Assembly (NCBI RefSeq): GCF_017355265.1
Contig: NZ_JADIJQ010000009.1
Coordinates: 44,597 to 108,596 of the forward strand
Origin: Tessaracoccus sp. SD287
GTDB taxonomy: Bacteria; Actinomycetota; Actinomycetes; Propionibacteriales; Propionibacteriaceae
DNA: 64,000 bases
Reading direction: 5' to 3'
The notes under the pieces are model-generated. The model was given only the letters and a program-made list of their open reading frames with translations, was not told where the DNA came from and ran no database searches. Shown in pieces: positions 54,032 to 63,972 of the stretch (position 1 is the first letter of the stretch; the number at the start of each line of letters is the position of its first letter). Both the position numbers and the translations under genes were made by a program.

Positions 54032-56946
54032 CGCAGCTCACCTGCCCTCAGCGTGACGGTCGAACGAGGACGAGGGACCGGGGCGCGATGCTCGCTGGCC
54101 TGGACGTCGATGCCGGAACCGAGGCTGCGGGCGTAGTCGAGCAGGACGCCCACCACGATCAGGAACACGCCGATGTCGAAGACGACCGACGAGACCAGGT
54201 GGATCTCGCCCATGAACGGGATCGTGCCCAGCGGGGTGGTCAGCACCTCGGGGCCTAGGTTGAGGTACATGTCATAGGACTGCAGCACGCTGCCGCCGAA
54301 GAAGACGGGCGCCATCGCCGAGATGGTCGAGACGGCCAGGCCACCGCCGAGCAGGTACCCCGCCTCGAACGGAGCCGCCTCGGCCAGTTCCTCGCGCCCC
54401 CCGGCCAGGTAGCGCAGCACCAGCGCCATACCGACGACCAGACCACCCGCGAAACCGCCGCCGGGCTGGTTGTGGCCGCGCAGCAGCACCCACACCCCGA
54501 CCATGACGGCAACGCCGAAGACGAGCCGGGTGACCACCTCGAAGATGAGGCTGCGGGCGGCCGGATCCAAACTGGTGGACCCACGCAGCCAGGACCGCTC
54601 GTGGGAGGCACCGGTGGGGCGCGCCCGTCGGCGGATGCTCTGGGCGCGGGACTGCAGGAAGATCAGGCTGGCGACGCCGGTGGCGGCAATGACCAGCACC
54701 GACACCTCGCCCAGGGTGTCCCAGGCCCGGGTGTCGACCAGGATCACGTTGACGATGTTGGAGCCGTAGCCGTACTCCTTGGCCAGGGTCCGCAGCGGTT
54801 CGGAGGAGGGCACGTCGGTGCGTACGCCGGCGGCGGCCAGAGCCAGCATCACGGTGACGGTGCCGACGGCCAGGGCCAGCAGCACCCGCCACCAGCGGCT
54901 GGCGGCCAGCGGCCGGTTGGTGAAGTAGCGCGGCATCCGTCGCAGCAGCAGCAGGAACACCAGCACGGTCACCGTCTCGACCAGCACCTGGGTCAGGGCC
55001 AGGTCGGGGGCCCCGTGCAGCATGAACATCAGCGAGGTGCCGTAGCCGGTGACCCCGACCAGCAGCACCGCACGGATGCGTCCACGCGACATGGTGGCCA
55101 GCAGGGCGGCGACCACCATCACCGCACCCACGGCCACCTGGCCGTAGTTGTCGAACAGGATGATCGCGTCGGGCCAGGTCGAGGTGAGCAACAGCGGGGT
55201 GCCGACACCCAGCACGAAGACCACGAAGATGCTGGAGAGGTAGACGATCAGTGAACCCTGCTGGGCACGCGAGGTGACCTCGACGCCGGCCTGGTCGACC
55301 AGGCGCATGATCTGCAGGTAGCGGTCGTGGGCGGTGGTCGTGGTGGGGAAGGTCTCCTGAAGCCTGGCCACCCGGTCACGCTGCCAGAACAGGATGGCGC
55401 CGCCGGCGATGGCGAGCGCCGACAGCCCCAGGGGCAGCGTGAAACCATGCCACAGCGCCAGTCCGTGGGGGTGCAGGCCGACTGCCATCGACTCGGCGTA
55501 GGGGGTGAAGAGCCGGGTCAGCAGTGGGCCGCAGAAGCCGCCGACCAGCGAGGCCAGGCCCAGCAGGGCCGGGGCAATGGTCATCCCCCACGACTGCTTG
55601 CGCACCTCGCAGACGGGGATGCCCTTCTTCTGGCCGAAGGCGCCCCAGATGAAGCGCAGCGAGTAGGCCAGGGTGAGCATGGAGCCGACGACCACCGCGA
55701 CGGTCAGCATGACCGACAGCCCCGGCGACATGCTGGTCCCGTCGCCGGCGCGCGTCAAGTTGACCAGGCCCTCGAGGGCGGCCTCCTTGGCGGTGAATCC
55801 GAGCATCGGGGGCAGGCCCGCCATGGAGGCGGCGGCGATGCTGGCGAAGATGGCCAGCCACGGCAGTTGTCGTCCGACCCCGGACAGGATGGTCAGGTCA
55901 CGGGTGCCGGTGGACTTGTCGACGATGCCGACGGTCAGGAACAGGGTGGCCTTGAACAGGGCGTGGGTGACGACCATGGCCAGCCCGGCCAGGGCCATCG
56001 ACTGGGTGCCCATGCCGGTCAGCAGCACCAGGAAGCCGAGCTGGCTGACGGTGCCGTAGGCGAGCAGCAGCTTGATGTCGTCCTGGCGCAGGGCCCGCCA
56101 ACCGCCGAGAAGCATGGTGACGGCCCCGAGGATCGAGATGGTGACGCGCCACCCGGGGATGTCGGCGAAGGCGGGTGCGAAGACCGCGATCAGGTAGACG
56201 CCGGCCTTGACCATGGCGGCGGCGTGCAGATAGGCCGAGATGGGGGTGGCGGCGGCCATCGCTCCCGGCAGCCAGAAATGGAACGGGAACAGGGCCGACT
56301 TGCTCAGGGCGCCGACCAGAACCAGCAGCACCCCGGCGACGGCGATGGGGCCGCTCGGCTGCCGCTCGAGGATGACGGCCAGGCTGAAGGTGTCGGCGGT
56401 CACGCCCAGCGCGACGATGCCCGACAGCATCGCCAGGCCACCGAAGGTGGTGACGATCAGGGCGGTCAGGGCGGCGCCACGATTGGCCTTGCGGGTGAAG
56501 TCGTTGCCGATCAGCAGGTAGCTGAAGATGGTGGTGACTTCCCAGAAGGTGTACAGCAGGATCAGGTTGTCGCTGCTGACCAGGCCCAGCATGGCACCCG
56601 CGAAGGCGGTCAGCAGGCCCAGGCATCGGGTGGCGGTGCCGGAGGCGCCGAAGTACCAGCGGCAGTAGAACAGCACCAGGGCACCGATGCCGGTGACCAC
56701 CAGACCCAGCACCCACTGCACCAGCCCCATCTGGAAGGTGATGTCGATGTCGAGCACACCGATCCAGCGGTAGCTCTCGCGGATGACATTGCCGGCGGTG
56801 ATCGTCGGGGTCTGCCACAGCAGCCAGCCGAAGGAGACCAGCGGTACCAGCGCGGCGACGTAGAAGGCGCGTCGACCCAGCCAGCGGCTGAGCAAGGGCG
56901 CAACTGCCCCCATGGCGAAGTGGGCCATGATGAGGGCAATCAGCAC
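54028..56946 (-). CDS. mnhA: Mrp antiporter subunit A-B fusion
   Basis: The large subunit of 972 residues. Residues 1-about 510 are NuoL-like, with YTFWEVTTIFSYLLIG, FPFHFWLPGAMAAATPISAYLHAA and MVVTHALFKATLFLTVG; then an MrpA-specific part including the DUF4040-like region (GYGTSLMFMLHGAPDLALTQ). Residues about 830-940 match MrpB (GVWVLLRGHNQPGGGFAGGL), normally a separate gene in Bacillus, so MrpA and MrpB are fused here. The complete set A/B, C, D, E, F, G is present. GTG 56946 is preceded by TAGGAC ending 7 nt upstream. The operon serves Na+ and alkali tolerance and pH homeostasis. Confidence 0.93.
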   Translation of the reverse strand: MLIALIMAHFAMGAVAPLLSRWLGRRAFYVAALVPLVSFGWLLWQTPTITAGNVIRESYRWIGVLDIDITFQMGLVQWVLGLVVTGIGALVLFYCRWYFGASGTATRCLGLLTAFAGAMLGLVSSDNLILLYTFWEVTTIFSYLLIGNDFTRKANRGAALTALIVTTFGGLAMLSGIVALGVTADTFSLAVILERQPSGPIAVAGVLLVLVGALSKSALFPFHFWLPGAMAAATPISAYLHAAAMVKAGVYLIAVFAPAFADIPGWRVTISILGAVTMLLGGWRALRQDDIKLLLAYGTVSQLGFLVLLTGMGTQSMALAGLAMVVTHALFKATLFLTVGIVDKSTGTRDLTILSGVGRQLPWLAIFASIAAASMAGLPPMLGFTAKEAALEGLVNLTRAGDGTSMSPGLSVMLTVAVVVGSMLTLAYSLRFIWGAFGQKKGIPVCEVRKQSWGMTIAPALLGLASLVGGFCGPLLTRLFTPYAESMAVGLHPHGLALWHGFTLPLGLSALAIAGGAILFWQRDRVARLQETFPTTTTAHDRYLQIMRLVDQAGVEVTSRAQQGSLIVYLSSIFVVFVLGVGTPLLLTSTWPDAIILFDNYGQVAVGAVMVVAALLATMSRGRIRAVLLVGVTGYGTSLMFMLHGAPDLALTQVLVETVTVLVFLLLLRRMPRYFTNRPLAASRWWRVLLALAVGTVTVMLALAAAGVRTDVPSSEPLRTLAKEYGYGSNIVNVILVDTRAWDTLGEVSVLVIAATGVASLIFLQSRAQSIRRRARPTGASHERSWLRGSTSLDPAARSLIFEVVTRLVFGVAVMVGVWVLLRGHNQPGGGFAGGLVVGMALVLRYLAGGREELAEAAPFEAGYLLGGGLAVSTISAMAPVFFGGSVLQSYDMYLNLGPEVLTTPLGTIPFMGEIHLVSSVVFDIGVFLIVVGVLLDYARSLGSGIDVQASEHRAPVPRPRSTVTLRAGELR

Positions 56947-56953
56947 AGGAGTC

Positions 56954-56959
56954 GTCCTA
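56954..56959 (-). promoter_or_regulatory. -10-like element of the mrp operon
   Basis: TAGGAC on the minus strand lies 7 nt before GTG 56946. The last base departs from TAnnnT, so this is a weaker case of the leaderless pattern. Confidence 0.3.
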
Positions 56960-57062
56960 TCGTCCGAGAACTCGGTATCGGTGGGGCGGTTGCTTTACCC
57001 TACCGGACGGCTCGGTGACGCAACTTCCGGTGCCGCATCACAGACGGCCACCGCGGTGCCCC

Positions 57063-58208
57063 TTACCGCAACGGCAGGTACACCAGTCGGTCGTCGCCGG
57101 CGCGTGCCGAGGACCGTCCGTCAGTGTTCGAGGTGCCGAAGACGATGCCGTCACGGTGGGCCACCACCGCCCGCAGCCGTCCGTACTGGTCGGCGAAGTG
57201 GGCCACCGGGGTGCCTGCCTCGGTGCCGTTGATCGGCACCTGGAACAGGGTCGAACCGATCAGGGAGGCCACCCAGACATTGCCCTGGGCGAAGGCCAGG
57301 CTGGACGGTGAACTGCTGGCGGTCGGTTCCCAGGTGGCCTTGGGCGCGAGGAACGGGGCCCGCTGGCCCTGGTTGCCCTCGACCTCGGGCCAGCCGTAGT
57401 TGCCGCCCTTGGTGATCAGGTTGAGCTCGTCGGCCGACTTGTCGCCGAACTCGGCCGACCACAGGGCGCCGTCGGGGGCGAAGGTCAGCCCCTGGACGTT
57501 GCGGTGGCCCAGGCTCCAGACCGGGTTGCCGAACGGATTGTCGCTGGGCACCGACCCGTCGACGGCGATCCGCAGCACCTTCCCGGCCAGGGAGTTGCGG
57601 TCCTGGGCCGACTGGCGCCTGGAGGCGTCGCCGGTGGAGATGTAGAGGTGCCCGTCCGGCCCCATCACCAGCTGGCCGCCGTTGTGGAAACCGGCGGCGG
57701 GAATGCCCTTGAGCAGCACCCTGGGGTCGCTGAAGGACGAGCCGGTGAAGTCGTAGCGCAGCACCCGGTTGTCCTGCGAGGTGGACAGGTAGACGAACAG
57801 CGCCCTCTTGTCGGTGCTCAGTTCGATGCCGAGCAGACCGGCCTCGCCGCTGGCCCGGACGCCTTGGACTTCGCCGATCTGGGTGGCCAAGCCGTCGCGG
57901 ACCACCTTGATGGCCCCGGTGTCACGCTCACTCACCAGCAGGGTGTCCTCGTCGATGGCCCGCAGGCCCCAGGGGGTGGTGAGCCCGGTGACGAGGTCGG
58001 TGGGCGTCCCGATGGAGAGGGCGGTCGGGCCCGGACTGGACGCGATGGTGGTGGACGGCGTGGTGCTGGCCGGCGCCGAGGTGGCGGGGCTGCCGCCGGG
58101 TGTCTGGGAGGTCGGGGCGGAGGCGGTCTCGCTCGACCCCTGACTGGTGCAGGCGGCCAGTCCCGCCAGGGACAGTCCGCCGAGCAGGACGGTGCGTCGA
58201 GTGGTCAT
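57063..58208 (-). CDS. PQQ-type sugar dehydrogenase lipoprotein
   Basis: An exported beta-propeller of 381 residues in the glucose/sorbosone dehydrogenase family (soluble aldose dehydrogenase type). The N-terminus has an RR motif, hydrophobic core and lipobox LAAC (Cys 20), suggesting a Tat-exported lipoprotein, then a Ser/Thr/Pro linker of about 40 residues. Blade motifs include TPWGLRAIDEDTLLVSERD, GEAGLLGIELS, GFHNGGQLVMGPDGHLYIS and YSLGHRN-type SLGHRNVQGL. Whether PQQ is made is not shown here; many family members are annotated from fold alone. GGAGGGAG precedes ATG 58208, with TAGGTT at 58232-58237 as a likely -10. Confidence 0.88.
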   Translation of the reverse strand: MTTRRTVLLGGLSLAGLAACTSQGSSETASAPTSQTPGGSPATSAPASTTPSTTIASSPGPTALSIGTPTDLVTGLTTPWGLRAIDEDTLLVSERDTGAIKVVRDGLATQIGEVQGVRASGEAGLLGIELSTDKRALFVYLSTSQDNRVLRYDFTGSSFSDPRVLLKGIPAAGFHNGGQLVMGPDGHLYISTGDASRRQSAQDRNSLAGKVLRIAVDGSVPSDNPFGNPVWSLGHRNVQGLTFAPDGALWSAEFGDKSADELNLITKGGNYGWPEVEGNQGQRAPFLAPKATWEPTASSSPSSLAFAQGNVWVASLIGSTLFQVPINGTEAGTPVAHFADQYGRLRAVVAHRDGIVFGTSNTDGRSSARAGDDRLVYLPLR

Positions 58209-58324
58209 GGTGGCTCCCTCCGGTGGTCACCAACCTACGCGGCGATGACCATTGGCACCGGCGTCTGGCCGCAGAGGTGTACCTGCACCTGCGGTTCCTC
58301 TTGCACCTGCACCCAACGCATGCC

Positions 58325-58352
58325 CTTGCCCCTGCTTCGAAGCAGGGGCAAG
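58325..58352. terminator. 28-bp perfect palindrome after purB
   Basis: CTTGCCCCTGCTTC and its exact complement GAAGCAGGGGCAAG meet with no spacer (arms 14 bp, centre TTCGAA). It is probably the terminator of purD-purB. The gap 58209-58462 also holds a second imperfect dyad CAAGTGGCGCCAACTTG (58370-58386) and several CAAGTG/CACCTGC repeats, but no ORF. Confidence 0.65.
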
Positions 58353-58462
58353 TGCGGCTATTGGGGGCAAGTGGCGCCAACTTGGGTATGGCGTCGGTGA
58401 CAGGCAGGCGTGACCATCACAGGCAGCTGCGTCAGTGCCAGGAAGTAGCAAGTGGCGGCGGC

Positions 58463-59893
58463 TCAGAGCACCGCGCCCGGACGATATGCCGCCGCCTCGG
58501 GCTGGGCGGCCGCCAACTCCCCCACCCTGGCGGCCAGGCGCGCCACCTGGCTGCGGGCCGATCCGGACAACTCCAGCGGCTCACTCACCAGGGCGTCCAA
58601 CTCGTCGCGGGACAGGCCGAGGCGTGGGTCACCGGCCAGGCGCTCGACCAGGTCGTTCGCGGCGCCCGACTCGCGCATGGCCAGCGCCACCGCCACGGCG
58701 TGCTCCTTGATGGCCTCGTGGGCGACCTCTCGTCCGACGCCCTTGCGCACCGCGGCCATCAGCACCTTGGTGGTGGTCAGGAACGGCAGGTAGCGGGCCA
58801 GTTCGGCCTCGATCACGGCCGGGAAGGCCCCGAAGTCGCCGAGCACCGTCAGGAACGTCTCGAACAACCCGTCAATGGCGAAGAAGGCGTCGGGCAGCGC
58901 CACCCGACGCACCACTGAGCACGAGACGTCGCCCTCGTTCCACTGGTCGCCGGCGAGTTCACCGACCATCGACACGTAGCCGCGCACGATCACCGCCAGC
59001 CCGTTGACCCGCTCGCAGGATCGGGTGTTCATCTTGTGCGGCATTGCCGACGAGCCGACCTGACCCGGCTTGAAGCCCTCGGTGACCAGTTCGTGGCCGG
59101 CCATGAGCCGAATCGAGGTGGCCACATTGGACGGCGCTGCCGCGACCTGGGCCAATGCGCTGACCACGTCGTAGTCGAGGGAGCGCGGGTAGACCTGCCC
59201 GGTCGAGGTGAGGACCTGGGCGAACCCCAGATGGGCGGCGATCCGGTCCTCGAGGTCGGTCAGGCGGTCCTCGTCACCGCCGAGCAGGTCGAGCATGTCC
59301 TGGCTGGTGCCCACCGGACCCTTGATGCCGCGGGCCGGGTAGCGGTTGATCAGTTCGTCGATCCGCTGGTGGGCGACCAGCAGTTCGTCGGCGGCGGTGG
59401 CGAAACGCTTGCCAAGGGTGGTGATCTGGGCCGCCACGTTGTGCGAGCGGCCGGCGATCGGCTGGTCGCTGTACCGCACGGCGATCTCCGACAGCATCAC
59501 CAGCGCCGCGACAATCCGGTCGCGCACCAGTCGCAGCGAGCTCAGCACCTGCAACTGCTCGACGTTCTCGGTCAGGTCACGGCTGGTCATGCCCTTGTGG
59601 ACGTGCTCGTGGCCGGCCAGCGCATTGAACTCCTCGATGCGTGCCTTCACGTCGTGCCGGGTGACCCGCTCGCGGGCATTGATGGAGTCCAGGTCGACCT
59701 GGTCGATGACGGCTCGGTAGTCGGCCAGCACCTGGTCGGGGTCGTCGCCGCCGAAGTCCACGCCGAGGTCACGCTGGGCCTCGACGACGGCCAGCCACAG
59801 GTGGCGTTCGGCGACGATCTTGTTCTCGGGGCTCCAGATGCCGCGCATGCCCACCGAGGCGTAGCGGTTGGCCAGGACATTGGGGACGCTCAT
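58463..59893 (-). CDS. purB: Adenylosuccinate lyase
   Basis: The 476-residue homotetrameric lyase that acts twice: releasing fumarate from SAICAR, and from adenylosuccinate to give AMP. Signature SSAMPHKMNTRSCERV, with the mobile-loop serine, and HKGMTSRDLTENVEQLQVL and AGRSHNVAAQ supplying catalytic His residues. ATG 59893 overlaps the purD stop (ATGA, 59890-59893). Confidence 0.95.
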   Translation of the reverse strand: MSVPNVLANRYASVGMRGIWSPENKIVAERHLWLAVVEAQRDLGVDFGGDDPDQVLADYRAVIDQVDLDSINARERVTRHDVKARIEEFNALAGHEHVHKGMTSRDLTENVEQLQVLSSLRLVRDRIVAALVMLSEIAVRYSDQPIAGRSHNVAAQITTLGKRFATAADELLVAHQRIDELINRYPARGIKGPVGTSQDMLDLLGGDEDRLTDLEDRIAAHLGFAQVLTSTGQVYPRSLDYDVVSALAQVAAAPSNVATSIRLMAGHELVTEGFKPGQVGSSAMPHKMNTRSCERVNGLAVIVRGYVSMVGELAGDQWNEGDVSCSVVRRVALPDAFFAIDGLFETFLTVLGDFGAFPAVIEAELARYLPFLTTTKVLMAAVRKGVGREVAHEAIKEHAVAVALAMRESGAANDLVERLAGDPRLGLSRDELDALVSEPLELSGSARSQVARLAARVGELAAAQPEAAAYRPGAVL

Positions 59894-61173
59894 CGCGAAC
59901 CCTCCTCGATCTGTTGGATGGCGGCGGCCTCGGCAATGTCGTAGCGGTGGAAGCCGGTGGGGAAGTCGATGCTGACCAGGTGTTCGTAGACCGCGCCGCG
60001 GGCCGAGCGCAGGTCGGGTCCGCGTCCGACCACGGCGAGCACGCGCCCGCCGGCGGCGACCAATGCCTCGCCCCGGGTCGCGGTGCCGGCCTGGATCGTC
60101 CAGGCGTTCTCGGTGTCGGGGGGCAGGGTGATGGATCCCCCGGTCTCGGGCTCGTCGGGGTAACCGTCGGCCGCCATCACCACGGTGACGGCGAAGTCGT
60201 CGCGCCACGTCAGCCCGCCGACCTCGGCCAGCGTGCCGGTGGCTGCCGCGTACAGCACCTGGCCCATCGGGGAATCGACGAGACCCATCAGCGCCTGGGT
60301 CTCGGGGTCGCCGAAGCGGGTGTTGAACTCGACCACCCGCAGTCCCTTCGAGGTCAGCGCCAGTCCGCAGTAGAGCAGCCCCTGGAACGGGGTGCCGCGG
60401 CGCGCCATCTCGGCGATCGTGGGCAGCGCGACCTGGTCGAGCACCTGCTGCTGCAGGTCTGCCGGGGCCCATGGCAGCGGTGAGTAGGAGCCCATGCCGC
60501 CGGTGTTGGGCCCGGTGTCGTCGTCGCCGACCCGTTTGAAGTCCTGGGCGGGTTGCATGGCCAGCGCCGTGGTGCCGTCGGTGATGACGAACAGGCTGAC
60601 CTCGGGGCCGTCCAGGAATTCCTCGATGACCACGGCCTCGCAGGCTTCGGCGTGAGCCTGGGCCAGATCGAGGTCGTCGGTGACGATGACCCCCTTGCCG
60701 GCGGCCAGTCCGTCGTCCTTGACCACGTACGGGGCACCGAACTCCTCCAGTGCCGCGGCGGCCTGGTCGGCAGTGGTGCAGTAACGGCTGGCGGCGGTCG
60801 GAACCCCTGCCGCGGCCATGACCTGCTTGGCGAAGGCCTTGGACCCCTCGAGTTGGGCGGCGTCCTTGCTCGGGCCGAAGCAGGCGATGCCGGCGGCCCG
60901 GACGGCGTCGGCGACCCCGGCGACCAGTGGGGCCTCGGGGCCGACGACGACCAGGTTCACGTCGAGTTCTTCTGCCAGGGCGGCGACGGCGGCGGGGTCG
61001 TTGGCCGCGACCGGGTGGTTGGTGGCGACGGTGGCGGTGCCCGGGTTGCCGGGTGCGACGTGCACCTCGGTCACGGCAGGGTCGGCGGCAATGGCCCGGG
61101 CCAGGGCGTGTTCGCGCCCGCCGGAGCCGATGACGAGGACGCGCAGGGACGGAACAGTCGGGGGGTGGGTCAC
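59890..61173 (-). CDS. purD: Phosphoribosylamine-glycine ligase
   Basis: GAR synthetase, step 2 of purine synthesis, an ATP-grasp enzyme of 427 residues: [18 protein letters not shown] at the start, [24 protein letters not shown]-grasp core [15 protein letters not shown] and [20 protein letters not shown] 61173 is supported by TAGGCT ending 6 nt upstream. Coupled to purB. Confidence 0.95.
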   Translation of the reverse strand: MTHPPTVPSLRVLVIGSGGREHALARAIAADPAVTEVHVAPGNPGTATVATNHPVAANDPAAVAALAEELDVNLVVVGPEAPLVAGVADAVRAAGIACFGPSKDAAQLEGSKAFAKQVMAAAGVPTAASRYCTTADQAAAALEEFGAPYVVKDDGLAAGKGVIVTDDLDLAQAHAEACEAVVIEEFLDGPEVSLFVITDGTTALAMQPAQDFKRVGDDDTGPNTGGMGSYSPLPWAPADLQQQVLDQVALPTIAEMARRGTPFQGLLYCGLALTSKGLRVVEFNTRFGDPETQALMGLVDSPMGQVLYAAATGTLAEVGGLTWRDDFAVTVVMAADGYPDEPETGGSITLPPDTENAWTIQAGTATRGEALVAAGGRVLAVVGRGPDLRSARGAVYEHLVSIDFPTGFHRYDIAEAAAIQQIEEGSR

Positions 61174-61179
61174 GGCTCC

Positions 61180-61185
61180 AGCCTA
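61180..61185 (-). promoter_or_regulatory. -10 element of purDB, leaderless type
   Basis: TAGGCT on the minus strand is 6 nt before GTG 61173. Confidence 0.5.
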
Positions 61186-61226
61186 ATGGTCCGGGGCGGC
61201 CTCACCGGTGGGCTGCCTGCCCGTGG

Positions 61227-61502
61227 TCAACCGCGCATGACCCTGGCGATCACCGCGTCCAGGTCGGGTGGTGCGCTACCACCCAGTGCCTTCACCACCG
61301 CGGCGCGCACCACCGACTCGACCGGTGCGCTCGGCGCCGGGCTCGGGGAACCGACGTCGCCGCGGACCAGCCGGACTCCCCTGCTCTCGGCCAGTTCGCG
61401 GGCGGCGTCGGTAATGATGGCGTCGGGGTCGACCCGCAGCTCGGTCTGGTTCTCGGCGAGCGTCTGGTGGATGGTGTCGCCGGTGATGATCTGTCGCGCC
61501 AT
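61227..61502 (-). CDS. Small microcompartment-associated protein, EutQ-N-like
   Basis: A 91-residue protein. Its middle (DPDAIITDAARELAESRG) shares the AIITxxAR(D/E)xAxxRG pattern with the N-terminus of the EutQ-like protein in the same operon (AIITPLARDFARERG), so it looks like a stand-alone copy of that module. The C-terminal half has an Ala/Ser/Pro linker and a short amphipathic helix (DLDAVIARVMRG), a feature often used to attach cargo to microcompartment shells. It ends the operon, 10 bp after the tandem-BMC gene. Its function is not known. Confidence 0.65.
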   Translation of the reverse strand: MARQIITGDTIHQTLAENQTELRVDPDAIITDAARELAESRGVRLVRGDVGSPSPAPSAPVESVVRAAVVKALGGSAPPDLDAVIARVMRG

Positions 61503-61512
61503 GACCGGGCCC

Positions 61513-62136
61513 CTATCGTCCGCTGACCGACTCGATGGCCGCGATGGCCGCGTCCCGGGCCGCCCGCACCGAGGACTCCGAGCCCGACATCCACAGGCGC
61601 CCGAAGACGCCCACCGACGAGAAGTGGTTCAGGCTGACCGGTGCGGCCTTCTCGGCCTCGTTGGCCGCCAGGGTGATGTAGGCGGCTGGTTCGACCTCGA
61701 GCACCAGCAGCGTCTCGCCCGCCACCAGCATGGTCCCCCGGTTGAGCCGGTTCAGCAGCTGGGCCTGGTAGGGATCAACGTTGGTGATCACCTGTTCGGA
61801 GGCCACCTTCGGTCGCATCCTGTCGTCGACGGTGACGCCGAGTTCGGACAGGACGATCTCGCCGGCGCGCTGGACGTCGGCCTGCGACGCCGAGTGCACC
61901 TCGAACATGCCGAACTGACGCTCGACGATCTGGGTGCCGGGGCGCACGTCGGTGCTCTTCACGACCCGGTCGACCATCTTGAAGACCCAGTTGCCGGGTG
62001 CCATCTCGACGGCCAGGCTGGCCATCCCCTCGACGGGCGGGTCACCCTGGGTGATGGTGCCGATGAAGGCCGCGAACTGCGGTTGCATCCGGTCGATGTG
62101 GCAGAAGGCGCGCAGCTGGAAATCGTCGGTGCTCAT
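61513..62136 (-). CDS. Tandem-BMC (BMC-T) shell protein
   Basis: A 207-residue microcompartment shell protein with two BMC folds in tandem, which would assemble as a trimer with pseudo-hexameric shape. Each half has the alpha/beta pattern of BMC proteins (residues about 1-110 and 110-200; MLVAGETLLVLEVEPAAYITLAANEAEK). Such proteins can form gated pores. It is less similar to PduB or EutL than to other tandem types, so the subfamily is open. Overlaps eutJ-like by 4 bp. Confidence 0.75.
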   Translation of the reverse strand: MSTDDFQLRAFCHIDRMQPQFAAFIGTITQGDPPVEGMASLAVEMAPGNWVFKMVDRVVKSTDVRPGTQIVERQFGMFEVHSASQADVQRAGEIVLSELGVTVDDRMRPKVASEQVITNVDPYQAQLLNRLNRGTMLVAGETLLVLEVEPAAYITLAANEAEKAAPVSLNHFSSVGVFGRLWMSGSESSVRAARDAAIAAIESVSGR

Positions 62137-62978
62137 GAGATCTTCCTCAGTTGGGTGTGCGGGTGCGCCCAGTGGGCGACCCCGAGTGGGGTGACGAGCA
62201 TGGGTTCGGGCGCCAGGGCGCAGGGCAGGCCGGTGACCTCGTTCATGACCTCGCCGAACCCACGGAAGGCGCTCGTCCCGCCGACCAGATGGATCTGCTC
62301 GACGTGGTGGGGTTCGACCATGCGGGCCACGATGGTCGACATCTTCTGCATCACCGGCAGCACCAGACCGAAGAGCCGCTCATGGTTGGCCGGGTCGCGC
62401 TTCATCAGTTCCGCCTCTTCGAGGGGGATGCCGAGGGCCCCGGCGACCACCAGTGACAGGTGGGTGCCGCCGGTGGGTTCGTCGTAGCTGGCCACCACCT
62501 CGCCGTCGGTGATGATGGCCACCCCGGTGGTGCCGCCGCCCACGTCGACGACGGCGCCGTGGCGGACCCCGAGCACGGCGTTGGCGGCGGTGGGTTCGTC
62601 CACGACGTCGGTGCAGGTGATGCCGGCGCCCTCGAGGACGAAGCGGTGCGCCCGGTGGTCGGAGTTGTTGACCGCCGGCGGCACCGTGACAGTGCCGCTG
62701 CTGACCAGTCGTCCGGTGCGCTGGTGGAGTTCGTCACGCAGGCGGGCAATGACCGCCTGGGCGCCGCTGAAGTCCCAGACGATGCCGTCGCGGACCACGT
62801 CGGCGAACTCGGTGGCACCGGCCAGCGGACGGTCCTCGGCATCGGTGATCATGATCACCGAGAACGCAGTGCCCAGGTCGACGCCGACCTTGATGGCGAC
62901 GTCGTCGGGGATCGTGGCCGAGGACTCCATGGCCTGGCGGGCCAGTTGCATGGTGCGTGCTGCGTCGATGGTGCTCAC
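62133..62978 (-). CDS. eutJ: EutJ-like Hsp70-type ATPase
   Basis: A 281-residue actin/Hsp70-fold protein like EutJ of ethanolamine operons, thought to act as a chaperone for microcompartment enzymes. Phosphate loops are KVGVDLGTAFSVIMITD and AVVDVGGGTTGVAIITDG, adenosine loop IHLVGGTSAFRGF. GTG 62978 overlaps the upstream stop by GTGA (62975-62978), which fixes the start and rejects the frame extension to 63023. Confidence 0.87.
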   Translation of the reverse strand: MSTIDAARTMQLARQAMESSATIPDDVAIKVGVDLGTAFSVIMITDAEDRPLAGATEFADVVRDGIVWDFSGAQAVIARLRDELHQRTGRLVSSGTVTVPPAVNNSDHRAHRFVLEGAGITCTDVVDEPTAANAVLGVRHGAVVDVGGGTTGVAIITDGEVVASYDEPTGGTHLSLVVAGALGIPLEEAELMKRDPANHERLFGLVLPVMQKMSTIVARMVEPHHVEQIHLVGGTSAFRGFGEVMNEVTGLPCALAPEPMLVTPLGVAHWAHPHTQLRKIS

Positions 62979-63580
62979 CCCTGCCAGTCTGCCGGGAAAG
63001 TGACGTAGGCGAAACGGGTCCACGAAGGTGTTCCAAAGGTGATGTGGGATCCCTTGGGGACATACAGGATGTCCCCGGGTCGTCCCACCTTGACCCCGTC
63101 GAGGGTGCCGATGTGCAGTTCGCCCTCGAGCACGATCTGGACCTCGTCGTAGTCCAGGCTCCAGGGGAACGTGCCGCAGGTCAGCGTCATGTAGCCGGCG
63201 GTCATGGGTGAACCGTCGGCGGAGGTCACCACGTCGGCGGTGCGCACGTCGGGGTCGGCCGACGCGCCGGGGCGGGCGAGCGGTTGGCCCCGCTCGTCGC
63301 CGGAGCGGACGTGCTTGACCGGCGGTGGTGGCTCAGCGCCGTGCCCGTCGGGAGTGGGGATGCCGACGGCGCCCCCACCCCCAGCCAGCACGGCGAGCGC
63401 CGCGGACAGCAGCTCCGGGGCGGGTTCCCCCGACGCCGCGCTGGGGGCAGGGACGAGCGTGACGCCTCGTTCTCGCGCGAAGTCGCGCGCCAACGGCGTG
63501 ATGATCGCGCCCGCGGGCACGGCCAGCTCACCGCCGACGGCGTCCTCGACATCCCGAGCCGAAACGACAACGCGCTTCAC
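62975..63580 (-). CDS. eutQ: EutQ-like cupin protein
   Basis: A 201-residue protein with a C-terminal cupin (about 110-200; DYDEVQIVLEGELHIGTLDG, GRPGDILYVPKGSHITFGTP) as in EutQ, reported to have acetate kinase activity in Salmonella and also needed for shell assembly. The N-terminal 45 residues carry the AIITPLARDFARERGVTLV module, followed by a Gly/Pro-rich linker. It is coupled to eutJ. A propanediol or choline type operon could also carry such a protein, but EutQ/EutJ together favour an ethanolamine-type system. Confidence 0.85.
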   Translation of the reverse strand: MKRVVVSARDVEDAVGGELAVPAGAIITPLARDFARERGVTLVPAPSAASGEPAPELLSAALAVLAGGGGAVGIPTPDGHGAEPPPPVKHVRSGDERGQPLARPGASADPDVRTADVVTSADGSPMTAGYMTLTCGTFPWSLDYDEVQIVLEGELHIGTLDGVKVGRPGDILYVPKGSHITFGTPSWTRFAYVTFPADWQG

Positions 63581-63611
63581 ACTGCCTCCTGTCCGTGGTG
63601 CTCAGCGACGG

Positions 63612-63908
<297 letters not shown>

Positions 63909-63972
63909 GGAAGTACTCCTTCTGTTGGTGGGTGCTGGCTGTTCGGGAGTGGGGGCCGGGCTGGCCCCCCGG

